Origin: JAFIFT01 sp020051095
GTDB taxonomy: Bacteria > Pseudomonadota > Gammaproteobacteria > Legionellales > Legionellaceae
Reading direction: 5' to 3'
NCBI RefSeq assembly: GCF_964199965.1
Contig: NZ_CAXMZT010000009.1
Span: 101,674-165,673 of the forward strand
DNA: 64,000 nt
The translations under genes and the position numbers were made by a program. Under the pieces are notes generated by a model. That model did not search any database, was not told where the DNA came from, and saw only the letters and a program-made list of their open reading frames with translations. Shown in pieces: positions 37,247-47,309 of this stretch (positions within the stretch are counted from its first letter, which is position 1; the number at the start of each line of letters is the position of its first letter).

Positions 37247-40200
37247 ATGTTAAGTCTTCAGCCATTAGACAGTGCTGATGGAGCAGCATCGTATTATCTG
37301 GATGTCGTCAATTATTATGAAAATGATTCTAAAAGTGTGCGCTGGTTAGGGGATGGAGCGAAAATTCTTGGGATCCACGGGCAAACAGTAGAAAAAGAAC
37401 AGATGTTAGCCCTTCTTAAAGGTACATTGCCGGATGGTACTCAACTTGGTCGAATCGATAAGGACGGTGTTCATCATCGCCCCGGTTTTGATATGACCTT
37501 GACTGCCCCAAAATCTTTTTCCATTTTACTTGAAAGTGGTGCTGACCCACGACTTGGAGAGGTGTTTGATAAGGCTGTTGAATGGTTCGTTGAAGAAATG
37601 GAGAAGGAATTTGCACAAGCCAGGCAACTCGTTGACGGCAAAATTGAATACATCGACACCAAAAATTTAGTAATTGCTGCTTTTCGTCAACCAAGCTCTC
37701 GCGCCAATGATCCTAATTCGCATACACACCTGGTAGTTCAAAATATGACCCACTGTCCAGATGGTAAGTGGCGTTCACTTGCCAGTGACATGGATAGTCA
37801 AAAAGGAGTGGTTGAACAAATCATGAAACACCATATTTATGGTGGGCTTAAATTTCGCAACAAATTAGCAAATTTAACCAAAGAACTTGGATATCAGCTA
37901 GTTTCTGATGGTGATGGTTTGTGGGAAATTCAGGGTGCACCCGAGCAAGTACTAACACATTTTTCAAAACGAAGGGAATCCATCGAAGCATTACTCGATG
38001 AAAAAGGCTGGAGTGGTGCCAAAGCGTCCTCGATTGCGGCTCAAAAAACAAAATTGGATAAAGAAATCATTGATTATGATCAATGGAAAGAAGACATCAT
38101 TAAAGAGTGCCAGGAGATGGGCTTTGATCCACATCAATTAGTGGCCTCATCGTATAAGCCTCAACAAAATCTGTTTCAAACCTTAAAAGAAAATATTATT
38201 GAGCGCTTTTATGGTAAGGACAACATCGAAATGAATCATGCCAGAGAATCTGTTTATGTGGCTATTGAGTCAATCAGTCAACAGCAAGCAGTTTTTGAGG
38301 AAAGGGAACTCAAAAAAGAAGCGCTAAAATATGTAATTGCCAGCAACAAGATAATCGATGAAACCTTAATTAATAAAGCTATTGCAGAAAACATTGCTGA
38401 TCAAAATCTGTATACAGCCAAACATCCTTTTACACAAAAGCCTTTACTGACAACACCTTGGCAATTGACGTTAGAGAGCGAGGCCATCCAGCGTATTGAA
38501 AATGGTAAAGGTGCCGTTTCGGCTATTTGCTCAAAACAAAAAGTCAATGATTTTATAAAAGCAAAAGAACAGGAGATGGCATTTGCTTTGTCTCCTTCAC
38601 AAAAAAAAGCAATGACAACCTTTCTAACTTCAACAGACAGATTTATTGCCATTCAAGGGTATGCTGGGACTGGTAAAACCACGATGTTACGTTTAACCCG
38701 CGAATTAGCATCTCTTCAAGGATATGAGCTTCGCGGTATTACGGCAGGCTCGGCAGCCGCCAATGAACTGCGCCATAAAGGAGGTTTAAATGCTTCTACT
38801 TTTGCAAGAGAGTTAGGCCGTTTACAAAATCAGAAACAGGACTTGAGCAAAACGATATTTGTGGTAGATGAAGCTTCCATGTTGTCTAATCCACAGGGAC
38901 ATAAAATCATCAAACTGGCCGAGCAGTTTAATACCCAATTAAAAATCATTGGCGATAAAGCCCAGCTTCCAGCCCCATCCAGCGGGAAACTATTCTCTGT
39001 CATTCAGGATTATGGGATTAAAACCGTTGCCATGACAGATAATCTTCGCCAGAAAGACATGGAATTAAAAGAATCGGCTATTCATGCGGGGCGGGGTGAG
39101 ATCTATGATGCCGTTGAAAAATTAACCTTTGTCAAAACAGCTGATACATATTTGAAACGAGTCGACTATCTTGCGAGTAAATGGTTGTCATTTACACCCG
39201 AGGAACGTCAAAACACGCTTTGTTTTGCGCCAACGCACAAGAATCGTCAGGATATCACCCTGATTTTACGAAATACATTAATTAAAGAAGGAGCATTAAC
39301 CGGACAAGAGCACCTGCAACCCATTTTAAAAGAGCGCAATTTAACTAGCATTAAGCTTAGAAACGCGGCCTATTATAGCCAGAACGATATCATTCGTTTT
39401 AACAATACAAACCCGCGATACAACATTAAAGCAGGTGATTATTTAACTGTTGGACTAGTGACTAACGCACACAAGAAAAATAATACGCTTTCTCTTAATC
39501 GTGAAAATGGTCAAACCATCACATTCAAGTTATCTTCGCTACCTGAATTTAAAACTGAAAATAAAGACTTGGAACGGCCAGTTGAAATATATCGCCAAGA
39601 AATGCTGAGTATTATGGCAGGTGATCAAATCCAATGGAAACGCAATAGTGAAGACAAGGGGATTCGCAATTCTGAATTAGCAACCATCAAAGAAATCACT
39701 AAAGAGGCAATCATCATCACCACTGAAGACAATCAAACTCTTCACTTACAACATCAAGCAAAAGAATTACGCCATATTGACCATGGCTATGTACTCACAA
39801 CCTATGCCACGCAGGGAAAAGATAAAAAAAGAGGTCTTGGACTTATTGAAAGCTTCAATCGTTTTGCATCCACAATACAAAATTATTACGTGGAAACAAC
39901 ACGGGGTATTTGTGAAATGATAGTGGTCACCGATGACAAAGAGCATTTGGTCAAAGCTATTACTACCAATGATAGTGATAAGTATTCCTCAATGGATATG
40001 GTTGGCTCAGCTACCCTGAAAGCCCATGAGACGCGCTTTAAAGATCACAAAAACAGTTTTGCCTTACAAAATGCCATTGAAAAAAAATTATCTAAAGAAC
40101 AAGGCTGGAAAGATCTGGAACATACAGTAGAGTCCTATCTTCAATGCAAACAACAAGGGCAAGAACGAAAAGCCGCCAAATTAGCTTATACCATTGTAAA

Positions 40201-43200
40201 TGACCAAAAACTCTATCGCCTTGCCAAAGAGCGTCTGGGCTTTAGTGTCAGTACATATCGACGTGAAGCCTTGCGCTTTCAAACTTCAAAGTTGTTTCAC
40301 TCACTGCCAGTATCAGAACGTCAGCACTTTTCAACGGTCAGACACTACGTAGCTTTGAACCAACAAATTCTCAAACGAAGCCAGCATATCAAAGCCCATG
40401 AGCTTGAACAGGGCATTGAGAATGATATTTCAAACCAGAATAAAAGAGATCTACAACAACTTACGGCCAAACGAAATTCACTAGCTTTTTTAATAAGTAA
40501 GGATCTTGAACATTACAAACCCTATTTGCAGCATTTTTCCATTGGTGAGCTGAATCGGATCGGATTGCCGCAGCATGAATATGGCAAGGAAATAAAAAAA
40601 GCTCAAAGTCGACTGGAATCACTTGGCAAGCACGCAACAAGGGATTTGATTCGAACCAATGTTTCTCTGTATTTAAATGCCCACGGTGAAGAGAAAGAAA
40701 AACTCGCAGCTCAAATTAAAAGAGAAGCCAAATCATCTCACGCTTTTGTCTTAACCCATGCCAAAGAACTGAAACAAAAACCTGAAACATTATGGATGTC
40801 CATTAATAACGATGCGCGATTTCATGCTGACCGCTTGTTTCGTAATGGATTAAATGCTGAGGGAAGATTAGCATTTGATAACTTTAAAGCTTATAAAACA
40901 CTACAGTTAGAACTTAGAGAAAGTTGGTCAGCAAGTCTTAAAGAAGCAGAAAAAGGTACTGCAAATAGTGTTAATCTCAAATCCATCGAATTATTAACTT
41001 CTCGTAATGCGCTTGCTCATGAGTTAATGCAAAACAAGGGCACTCCTGAAATAGCGGCCTATTTCAAATTGGATTTGGCAAAGCTAACTGCGCAAAAAGA
41101 AAAGCACCAGTATAGTGAAAACATAAAACAATTTATGGCAAGCAAAGGAAATTTCAAAACCCGTCTCGCAGCCATTAATGAGATTAAAAACGACATCAAG
41201 GGACATTATCCCTTTATTAAAGAATCACATCTTGATACGAAAATTATTAGTAAATATCTGCGAGTTACTGACCGGCTGGAACGATTAAGCAACCTATCTT
41301 CTGCTGAGAAAAAAGACTATCGATACTTTCTGAGTTACAAAATGGCTAGCACTCAGGCTTACAGGCACTGGCAGCAGGTGCATTGTAATAAGGCAAATGG
41401 GAACTTGCAAAATAACAAGCTGATTTCAGAAGCAATCACTCATTCCTCCAAACGCGATTACCTAGCTCACCAACTGAAAGACTCACCGTTTCTTGATTTA
41501 ATTTTGTCTTATGAAAAAGGCAACAAAGAAAAACTATTAACGCAAGCGGGCAACCATCAAATAAAACTGCGGGAAATAAAGGATCTCAATGAGGTCATGC
41601 ACACACTGTCCACCCAATACGTCAGTATTACAAACGCTGATTCTGTAAAAGCAGTATCAGCCTGGAAAAAGAACTGGTCATCTCTTTGCTCTCATATCAA
41701 TCAGATTGAACAAGGGAAGGGATATCAGCTGGCCTTACAAGAATACCCGTTAAATGTGGTATCGGTAAAAGCAATTAATAAAGACCTAGAAACTCTCTAT
41801 GATTTTAAACCGGAAATAATCGCCCAAAAATCAGACCAATCAGTCAACCCAGTCTTACAGAAATTACAAAAATCATCCCAATTTTTGGATGCCAGAATCA
41901 TTAATGAATCCCTAATGGTAAATCCTGAAAACACCTATACAGCAATTTGGGGTGAGCCAAAAACAAAGAATTCTAGGGAATTACGCTACGATGGCGGCCT
42001 GATTGTAAGCTTGAAAGGTAAAGACAAAGGGTTGTGGCATGACTTTAGTGACGGGGTGGGAGGCGCCCCAATTCAAGCGATTATGAAAAGAGATAATTTG
42101 TCCTTTAAAGAAGCACTCTCTCAAACAGCCACTTTGGCAGGGATACATCAATTGGATGAGCCTTTTAATAAAATAATGCCATCCAAAGTTAATCAACTAG
42201 AATTACAAAAATCTATCGACACGGAAAGGCGAAACAAAATTATTTCAGCAAAAAGCATCTGGGATAGCTCTGTTCAGGCAAAAGGGACATTAGCTGAAAA
42301 ATATTTAAAACAACATCGTGGAATCGATGCTATTGATAAATTAGATGTACGTTTTTGGCCAGCAGGCTCCCAATGGAGGAGTTGCAATGAGGATGGAGTT
42401 CTGGCAGATAAAATCAACAAAATTCCAGCCTTAATCATTCCTGCACGGAATGAAAAAAATGAAATAACAGGAGTTCAAAGAATTTACTTGGATAGCAGGA
42501 CGGCCAGTAAAAATAAATTCATGGAAAAGCCAAAGTTATCAAAAGGAATCATGGAGGGCAGTTGCGGAATTATTCAAAAAGGAATGCAAGGATCCCTCCT
42601 TTATGTCGCCGAAGGATTTGAAACAGGCGCATCAATCGCCCTTGCGGACAGTAAAGCCACCGTACTCTGTTCCTTTGGCGTTTCAAATATGAAAAATTTA
42701 ATTCCAATCATCAAAAAATTCACTGCAAAAGAAATTATTATTGCGGGTGATAACGATGGAAATTTCGCTAAATCACTACAAGCCGTTGAAAAAACAATCG
42801 ACGCCTATAAAGAAAATAATCTAAACGCTAGGGCAGTATTCCCTAATAAGTTACAAGAAAAAGTAAAAACGGACTGGAACGATATTCATTTGAGTAAAGG
42901 GATTTCAGAAGTCCAAAAACAACTGATAAGCAAGGATATTGGAATTACGTCATCAACGATTGTTAAACCAATGACAATCCCTGAAAAAATTGTCAATATC
43001 GCACAAATGAAGTCAATGAAACTAAATGATTCCCAAATCATTTCTATTAGAGAAAACACCGAAATCGTTGACAATAGCAGGAACATAAATCAACTAGTTG
43101 CTGCATATAATAGAAGTAATCAGGCATTAGAAAAAACTGGCTCATTTACTCCAAGTAAATCCCCATCTATAAAAATAAATCACGAAGTAGACATGGAGTT

Positions 43201-43204
43201 TTAA
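37247..43204 (+). CDS. traI: TraI relaxase-helicase with C-terminal primase/TOPRIM-like region
   Basis: 1985 residues, longer than F TraI (1756). An N-terminal TrwC-type relaxase has Tyr residues near 17-28, the RPGFDMTLTAPKSFS strand and the three-His metal site SHTHLVVQN near 157. A RecD-like helicase has Walker A GYAGTGKTT near 471 and VVDEASML. A long helical middle follows. The C-terminus from ~1560 holds a WHDFSDGVGG strand and a TOPRIM-like VAEGFETGASIALA domain near 1785 with AGDNDGN. F TraI lacks this last part. It nicks and unwinds the transferred strand; the tail could prime or bind DNA. Confidence 0.9.
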   Translation: MLSLQPLDSADGAASYYLDVVNYYENDSKSVRWLGDGAKILGIHGQTVEKEQMLALLKGTLPDGTQLGRIDKDGVHHRPGFDMTLTAPKSFSILLESGADPRLGEVFDKAVEWFVEEMEKEFAQARQLVDGKIEYIDTKNLVIAAFRQPSSRANDPNSHTHLVVQNMTHCPDGKWRSLASDMDSQKGVVEQIMKHHIYGGLKFRNKLANLTKELGYQLVSDGDGLWEIQGAPEQVLTHFSKRRESIEALLDEKGWSGAKASSIAAQKTKLDKEIIDYDQWKEDIIKECQEMGFDPHQLVASSYKPQQNLFQTLKENIIERFYGKDNIEMNHARESVYVAIESISQQQAVFEERELKKEALKYVIASNKIIDETLINKAIAENIADQNLYTAKHPFTQKPLLTTPWQLTLESEAIQRIENGKGAVSAICSKQKVNDFIKAKEQEMAFALSPSQKKAMTTFLTSTDRFIAIQGYAGTGKTTMLRLTRELASLQGYELRGITAGSAAANELRHKGGLNASTFARELGRLQNQKQDLSKTIFVVDEASMLSNPQGHKIIKLAEQFNTQLKIIGDKAQLPAPSSGKLFSVIQDYGIKTVAMTDNLRQKDMELKESAIHAGRGEIYDAVEKLTFVKTADTYLKRVDYLASKWLSFTPEERQNTLCFAPTHKNRQDITLILRNTLIKEGALTGQEHLQPILKERNLTSIKLRNAAYYSQNDIIRFNNTNPRYNIKAGDYLTVGLVTNAHKKNNTLSLNRENGQTITFKLSSLPEFKTENKDLERPVEIYRQEMLSIMAGDQIQWKRNSEDKGIRNSELATIKEITKEAIIITTEDNQTLHLQHQAKELRHIDHGYVLTTYATQGKDKKRGLGLIESFNRFASTIQNYYVETTRGICEMIVVTDDKEHLVKAITTNDSDKYSSMDMVGSATLKAHETRFKDHKNSFALQNAIEKKLSKEQGWKDLEHTVESYLQCKQQGQERKAAKLAYTIVNDQKLYRLAKERLGFSVSTYRREALRFQTSKLFHSLPVSERQHFSTVRHYVALNQQILKRSQHIKAHELEQGIENDISNQNKRDLQQLTAKRNSLAFLISKDLEHYKPYLQHFSIGELNRIGLPQHEYGKEIKKAQSRLESLGKHATRDLIRTNVSLYLNAHGEEKEKLAAQIKREAKSSHAFVLTHAKELKQKPETLWMSINNDARFHADRLFRNGLNAEGRLAFDNFKAYKTLQLELRESWSASLKEAEKGTANSVNLKSIELLTSRNALAHELMQNKGTPEIAAYFKLDLAKLTAQKEKHQYSENIKQFMASKGNFKTRLAAINEIKNDIKGHYPFIKESHLDTKIISKYLRVTDRLERLSNLSSAEKKDYRYFLSYKMASTQAYRHWQQVHCNKANGNLQNNKLISEAITHSSKRDYLAHQLKDSPFLDLILSYEKGNKEKLLTQAGNHQIKLREIKDLNEVMHTLSTQYVSITNADSVKAVSAWKKNWSSLCSHINQIEQGKGYQLALQEYPLNVVSVKAINKDLETLYDFKPEIIAQKSDQSVNPVLQKLQKSSQFLDARIINESLMVNPENTYTAIWGEPKTKNSRELRYDGGLIVSLKGKDKGLWHDFSDGVGGAPIQAIMKRDNLSFKEALSQTATLAGIHQLDEPFNKIMPSKVNQLELQKSIDTERRNKIISAKSIWDSSVQAKGTLAEKYLKQHRGIDAIDKLDVRFWPAGSQWRSCNEDGVLADKINKIPALIIPARNEKNEITGVQRIYLDSRTASKNKFMEKPKLSKGIMEGSCGIIQKGMQGSLLYVAEGFETGASIALADSKATVLCSFGVSNMKNLIPIIKKFTAKEIIIAGDNDGNFAKSLQAVEKTIDAYKENNLNARAVFPNKLQEKVKTDWNDIHLSKGISEVQKQLISKDIGITSSTIVKPMTIPEKIVNIAQMKSMKLNDSQIISIRENTEIVDNSRNINQLVAAYNRSNQALEKTGSFTPSKSPSIKINHEVDMEF

Positions 43205-43278
43205 GACTCCGTTTGAAGAACCCTCAAGTATAACGCTACCTCATCTTAACTTGTATAGGAAGGGTTTATATGATTATT

Positions 43279-43309
43279 TTGAGCAATCGCGTGCAGCCCG
43301 ATTGCTCAA
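43279..43309 (+). terminator. Stem-loop after traI
   Basis: Perfect 11-bp stem TTGAGCAATCG/CGATTGCTCAA with a 9-nt loop, 75 bp after the traI stop. No T-run follows, so Rho-assisted ending or a 3' stabiliser of the tra transcript is more likely. The rest of 43205-43398 shows nothing else. Confidence 0.5.
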
Positions 43310-43398
43310 TTAGAAATAATATGTTGAATTTATTTCAAAATATCAACCCTAAAATATACGGTAGTTATTTATTGTGTTTAATACTTGAATTCAAATAA

Positions 43399-43872
43399 TT
43401 ATTTTTGATCCTCAAACTTAGCTATTTCCTTTATAGAAGTTTGCAGCTCATTAAGATCATTTGCTTTTTTTAAATTTAAAGGGAAGGCTTCACATGGAAT
43501 TCCTTTGGTCATAGGATAAAATAAGGATTCACATGATCGTCTCGGCCAATTCCATAAGCGGGAGTTTTCAAAGTTAGAAGTTGCTGAAAAATGATGAGTC
43601 GGTGTAAATGGTCTCCAGCGCATAGCGAGCTGTTCATTGCAAATAATGTCAATAATTTCAATATGCTCAAATTCACGGTTGGATTTTTGGAGCCCCGCTT
43701 TTTTCAACAGTTCCACTGCTTCCTGATCAGATGTCGGTGCACTGTTAACTGAGGGTTGGATTGTCTATAAGTATTGTTTGAATATGTGCTCCATCATTTG
43801 CATCACCTCGAATAAATTCGGAATCACATAGTGATGAAAAAACGAGGAGAAAAGTTGTATTGATGAAGCCAT
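43399..43872 (-). pseudogene. Frameshifted gene for a secreted protein
   Basis: An intact-looking 105-residue reading ends at 43399, but its likely upstream part lies in another frame. On the minus strand, ATG 43872 starts a frame that stops at an in-frame TAG. A shifted frame reads FLLVFSSLCDSEFIRGDAND and then ends at a TAA where the long frame continues with SVNSAPTSDQEAVELLKKAG. At least one and probably two single-base shifts separate the parts. A signal-like hydrophobic start suggests a once-exported protein. No family is recognised. Confidence 0.45.
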
Positions 43873-43948
43873 TGTATTAGTCTGAACCAAGATCGGTTCC
43901 CTATAGGAACCTATCTGGAATATTGTTTTATTTATTAAGGATGTGGTT

Positions 43949-44158
43949 GTGAAAAAATTGATTTTTATTTTATTGTGTTTTCCGATGGTGATTTTTGCAG
44001 GTCAAGCTCAAGAAAGTAAGAGCATAGAAACGTTTAAACGGCTGTGCCAAAATGCTAGCGATGCTTCTACGCGAGAACATTACTGCAAACTTCTTGAACA
44101 GCAAAAAAGAGCAGAAGCAATATTTAAAGATTCTGAGAAAAACAAGTCATCCACTTGA
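43949..44158 (+). CDS. Small secreted protein
   Basis: 69 residues from GTG 43949, 7 bp after AAGGA. Signal peptide KKLIFILLCFPMVIFA, then a short helical mature part with two cysteines (FKRLCQNA and EHYCKLL) that could form a disulfide, and a Lys-rich tail. No family recognised; it stands alone between the frameshifted gene and the effector-like gene. Confidence 0.55.
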   Translation: MKKLIFILLCFPMVIFAGQAQESKSIETFKRLCQNASDASTREHYCKLLEQQKRAEAIFKDSEKNKSST

Positions 44159-44272
44159 TATCACAGGTGTTTGAATAATTTAAGTTGTAATTGCATCGCT
44201 GTATCTGCTTGGACATAAGTGAGGTTTTTATGAAAGGATTCTATGTTATTTTTTCTTGGATCCATAATTTTT

Positions 44273-44317
44273 AATGAGTGCGAATGAAAAATTGTCTTAC
44301 TTTTATTCACACTCATT
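44273..44317 (-). terminator. Stem-loop at the end of the effector-like gene
   Basis: 13-base arms AATGAGTGCGAAT/ATTCACACTCATT pair with one mismatch around a 19-nt loop, directly next to the stop of the 44318 gene. On the plus strand it is followed by TTTT-like sequence only weakly. It may end transcription from either side. Confidence 0.4.
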
Positions 44318-45229
44318 TTACCAAGGTTTCATATTGAAGGGAGATGGGTTAAAGATTTTTTGTTCCTCTTCCTTTGCCTTTTTAGGTTCTATATCCTTAT
44401 TAGGCTCAATTTCTTCTCGTTTAGAGGGTTTATCTTTATTAGAAGGCTTGGGTTCCATCGAAAGTGGATTTGGAGCAAGACTTTGATCTTTCCTGACTTC
44501 ATCCTTTTCTTGTGCTTTCGGACTGGGTATGGGCACTAAATTATTTGCTAGCCGTTGGATAAATGCATCGTATAAGGCTAATGTGGGCATGGTAATACGA
44601 AGAGAAAGTATGTTTCCTTTCTCATCTTGAATCATTTTCATACAATCATCGGGAAGATGATTTTCTTCTTTAAACTCATTAAATTCTTTTATAATCGCTT
44701 CCATGAATTTTTTTAATTCTTCTCTTTGTTCTTGAGTTAATACATTAGGCTCACAAAGCAATTTAATGGTAAGGGTCATTGATTCGCGATCACTATCAAC
44801 CAGTAATAGTCCTTTGGCTATCAACTCCGCAATTATTTCTGGGTCAAAACTAGACTTTGAATCAAGTTCTTCTGAACCAAACTCGCCTATCATTTCATCT
44901 GTGGTCTCAACTACTTTGCGTGGTTTAGTTAGAGACTTATCTTCACCAGGACTCGCTTTTTCCTCAGATGTCTTACCAGAGGTGGCACTATCACCTCCGC
45001 CACCACCACCTCCATGTCCGGAACAAAGGCGCTTAGGTGCGATTTCTTTAAAGCAAGTCTTACAGCGTACTTTTGCTGCTTCAGCAGCAGACTCTTTTTT
45101 TTCTGCCTCTTTGTTTTTCTCTTTTTCTTTGTTCAATAGTTGTAATGTTAGTGCAGCTGAAGAGATTTTTGGTTCACCTGTTGTAGTTGGTTCGGGGACG
45201 GGCTGATGTTTTTCTTTGACTTTTTTCAT
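44318..45229 (-). CDS. Candidate Dot/Icm-type translocated protein, Lys/Glu-rich with Cys/His cluster
   Basis: 303 residues from ATG 45229 (the TTG six codons upstream is rejected). The start is Lys/Glu/Ala-rich and ends in CKTCFKEIAPKRLCSGH, a C-x2-C-x10-C-x2-H pattern that could hold zinc, followed by seven glycines. A folded middle (about 130-230) includes LRITMPTLALYDAFIQRLAN. The C-terminus is very Glu/Lys-rich and ends IFNPSPFNMKPW, close to the FNPTPFS ending of the neighbouring 45350 gene. Charged tails of this kind are common in Legionella Dot/Icm substrates; that role is inferred. Confidence 0.5.
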   Translation of the reverse strand: MKKVKEKHQPVPEPTTTGEPKISSAALTLQLLNKEKEKNKEAEKKESAAEAAKVRCKTCFKEIAPKRLCSGHGGGGGGGDSATSGKTSEEKASPGEDKSLTKPRKVVETTDEMIGEFGSEELDSKSSFDPEIIAELIAKGLLLVDSDRESMTLTIKLLCEPNVLTQEQREELKKFMEAIIKEFNEFKEENHLPDDCMKMIQDEKGNILSLRITMPTLALYDAFIQRLANNLVPIPSPKAQEKDEVRKDQSLAPNPLSMEPKPSNKDKPSKREEIEPNKDIEPKKAKEEEQKIFNPSPFNMKPW

Positions 45230-45349
45230 GAAGAAAACCAATTTCAAATTTGTAATAATAAGAGAATTATATGTGAAATTAGCTTATTTTAGTTCTTTTT
45301 GATGGAATTTTACAATATTTTTACGAAAGAACTGTTGTTGGTAGTATGG

Positions 45350-46723
45350 TTATTTGTAAGGGTCTTGAGAAGTAGAAAATGGTGTGGGGTTGAATTCTCC
45401 AAATTTTTGTTTTTCATCACCTTCTTCCCTGATTTCTTGTGGATCTGGTGCTTTTACGCTGGCCGATTGCTCTTGCGATTCAACTGAATTTAATCCTGGT
45501 TTAGAAGTAGAGGGCATGAGCAGGATCATTTTTTGCATACTGTCCGTAGGTTTTTGGGGTTCAACGTCTGCTAATAAGTGAATCGAAAGAACTTTTGCGG
45601 CAATAGCATCTGTTTTTTCGGGTCGGTTTACATCATTAAAATTACAATACTTAGATAACCATTGAAACAAGGGCTTCATATCACCAACAATAGGTTCTGC
45701 TACCTGTTGAAACACAGACGGTCCGTTTAGTGAATTTGCAAAACTAACCACACAATCACCAGTTGCCATGTCCATAGCACAAAATGAAATAGAGCCTTTA
45801 TTATTCCCCCAATGAAAGGCAATTGTCTTTTCCGGTTTTTCGGGGTCACCTTCACTATAAACCCCCATCCCCAAACCCCATTTGACTCGTGACGTCTCGG
45901 GGGACAACGTTGGGGGGAGTTTTGATAGAAAACCTTCCAACAGTGTTGATTTAAGGTACTTATTTTTAAAGCAATACTGTAGAAAGGTGATATAGTCCTC
46001 TGCGTTTGTAAGCATCGATCCAGCAGGGATCCCTTTTGCATCGTCTGGCAATGGCGGTAAAGGGGCAAGGGGGCCATTAGGGGGATCTGCTACGTGCGCT
46101 TTGGCAACGTCTCGGGGGGTATCATGGAGACGGCCGCCTGGCAACAACCTCTTAAAGGTAGAATTCTCCATGCCTGCTTTTTTAAAAAAATCTTGCGCAA
46201 TTGCTTCCCATTCTTTACCCGTTTTTTTCTCAATGACCTTCTTTAAAAAATCAAGTGCAACACCTGAATAGGTAAATCGACTTTCAGGGTCTGCGATAAA
46301 TTTTTTTCCATCATCACCATCTTGGCCAAAGTTTGCTAGACCAGAACATTGTCCAATAATCATACCAATTGTAAGTGTTTTATAATTCGGGTCTTTCCGA
46401 AGTTCTTCTGGCCCAAATTCGGGATCGTATTTAAAGAGAGGGGTATTTAAAGTCCATTTATCCTTATGCTGATCGGGCTTATCTTTATCCTGGTCAATTA
46501 AATCTAAAATAATAGCTGCTGATACGGGCTTACTTAGGGATGCTGCTTGAAATAGCGTATTTGTATCAACAGGGCTGGGTGCTAATGTGTCAGCCTGTCC
46601 GTAAGCCACGGCATGGCGGGTGCCTTTTTCTTTTTGATACCAACCTAACGATAATGCAGGAATATTCGCATCATCAAGCAGTTGTCTCATTAATAATTCC
46701 TGTTGTTCTCTTCGCTCTTGCAT
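45350..46723 (-). CDS. Serine beta-lactamase/esterase-like protein with effector-like tail
   Basis: 457 residues from ATG 46723 (an in-frame GTG lies five codons before). Class C-type hydrolase motifs: SLSKP as SxxK near 68-72, YSGVALDFL as the YxN-like motif (Tyr-Ser-Gly), and FHWGNNKGSI in place of the KTG strand. The long insert LPPLPDDAKGIPAGSML precedes AEDYITFL. The last 60 residues are Glu/Gln/Lys-rich and end near FNPTPFSTSQDPYK, resembling the 44318 protein's end. Related to the partial gene at 2-1066. It has no signal peptide, so a translocated hydrolase fits better than a periplasmic lactamase. Confidence 0.68.
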   Translation of the reverse strand: MQERREQQELLMRQLLDDANIPALSLGWYQKEKGTRHAVAYGQADTLAPSPVDTNTLFQAASLSKPVSAAIILDLIDQDKDKPDQHKDKWTLNTPLFKYDPEFGPEELRKDPNYKTLTIGMIIGQCSGLANFGQDGDDGKKFIADPESRFTYSGVALDFLKKVIEKKTGKEWEAIAQDFFKKAGMENSTFKRLLPGGRLHDTPRDVAKAHVADPPNGPLAPLPPLPDDAKGIPAGSMLTNAEDYITFLQYCFKNKYLKSTLLEGFLSKLPPTLSPETSRVKWGLGMGVYSEGDPEKPEKTIAFHWGNNKGSISFCAMDMATGDCVVSFANSLNGPSVFQQVAEPIVGDMKPLFQWLSKYCNFNDVNRPEKTDAIAAKVLSIHLLADVEPQKPTDSMQKMILLMPSTSKPGLNSVESQEQSASVKAPDPQEIREEGDEKQKFGEFNPTPFSTSQDPYK

Positions 46724-46837
46724 AAAGCACCACAGCACTCAATAGAATGATTTTCAACCTAAATTATAGCATCAGTTCACTTATTTTATTTATGAGGCAA
46801 CTTGGGGGGGTACTTTAATCAAAATCAGCTATAGAGC

Positions 46838-47197
46838 TTAAATGCGCTCCAGATCTTTTTTTGTAAGTCCACTTAGAGCATCACCTGTATTTAACGTTGT
46901 TTTTGGCTCGATAAACATGACATGAACCTCCTCTTCAGCTATTGGTAAATGTTCAACCCCTTTGGGGACTATAATAAATTCACCTTCTTGCAAGTGAACA
47001 TCTCTATCTTTAAACCTTAATAAGAGATTGCCTTTAAGGATAAAAAAAAGTTCATCCTCATCATCGTGCTTATGCCATACAAATTCACCCTTCAATTTTG
47101 CAAGCTTAACATGTGAATCATTCAGGTCGCCTACTATTCTTGGCGACCAATAGTCATTAAACAAACTTAATTTGTTTTTAAGATTTATTTTTTGCAT
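46838..47197 (-). CDS. Cupin-domain protein
   Basis: 119 residues from ATG 47197 with a GGGG site. Single cupin barrel: VWHKHDDEDELFFILKG gives motif 1 (HxH...E) and PKGVEHLPIAEEE gives motif 2 with the last His. Small metal-binding cupins of this type bind or isomerise small molecules. It lies 112 bp after the ThrRS gene on the same strand and may be cotranscribed with it. Confidence 0.75.
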   Translation of the reverse strand: MQKINLKNKLSLFNDYWSPRIVGDLNDSHVKLAKLKGEFVWHKHDDEDELFFILKGNLLLRFKDRDVHLQEGEFIIVPKGVEHLPIAEEEVHVMFIEPKTTLNTGDALSGLTKKDLERI

Positions 47198-47309
47198 AGT
47201 TAACCCCATTTAGTTTAACCAATGTACCATTAAGTTGATTCACTAATTGCCTTACACCCCTGAAGAGGACAAAAGGCTTCATCTACTTAATTCCAATGTT
47301 TTTAATCAG

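Noticed and set aside
44766..45206. Plus-strand 146-residue Ser-rich frame
   Set aside because: It is the complement of the Glu/Lys-rich effector-like gene, and its Ser bias follows from that.
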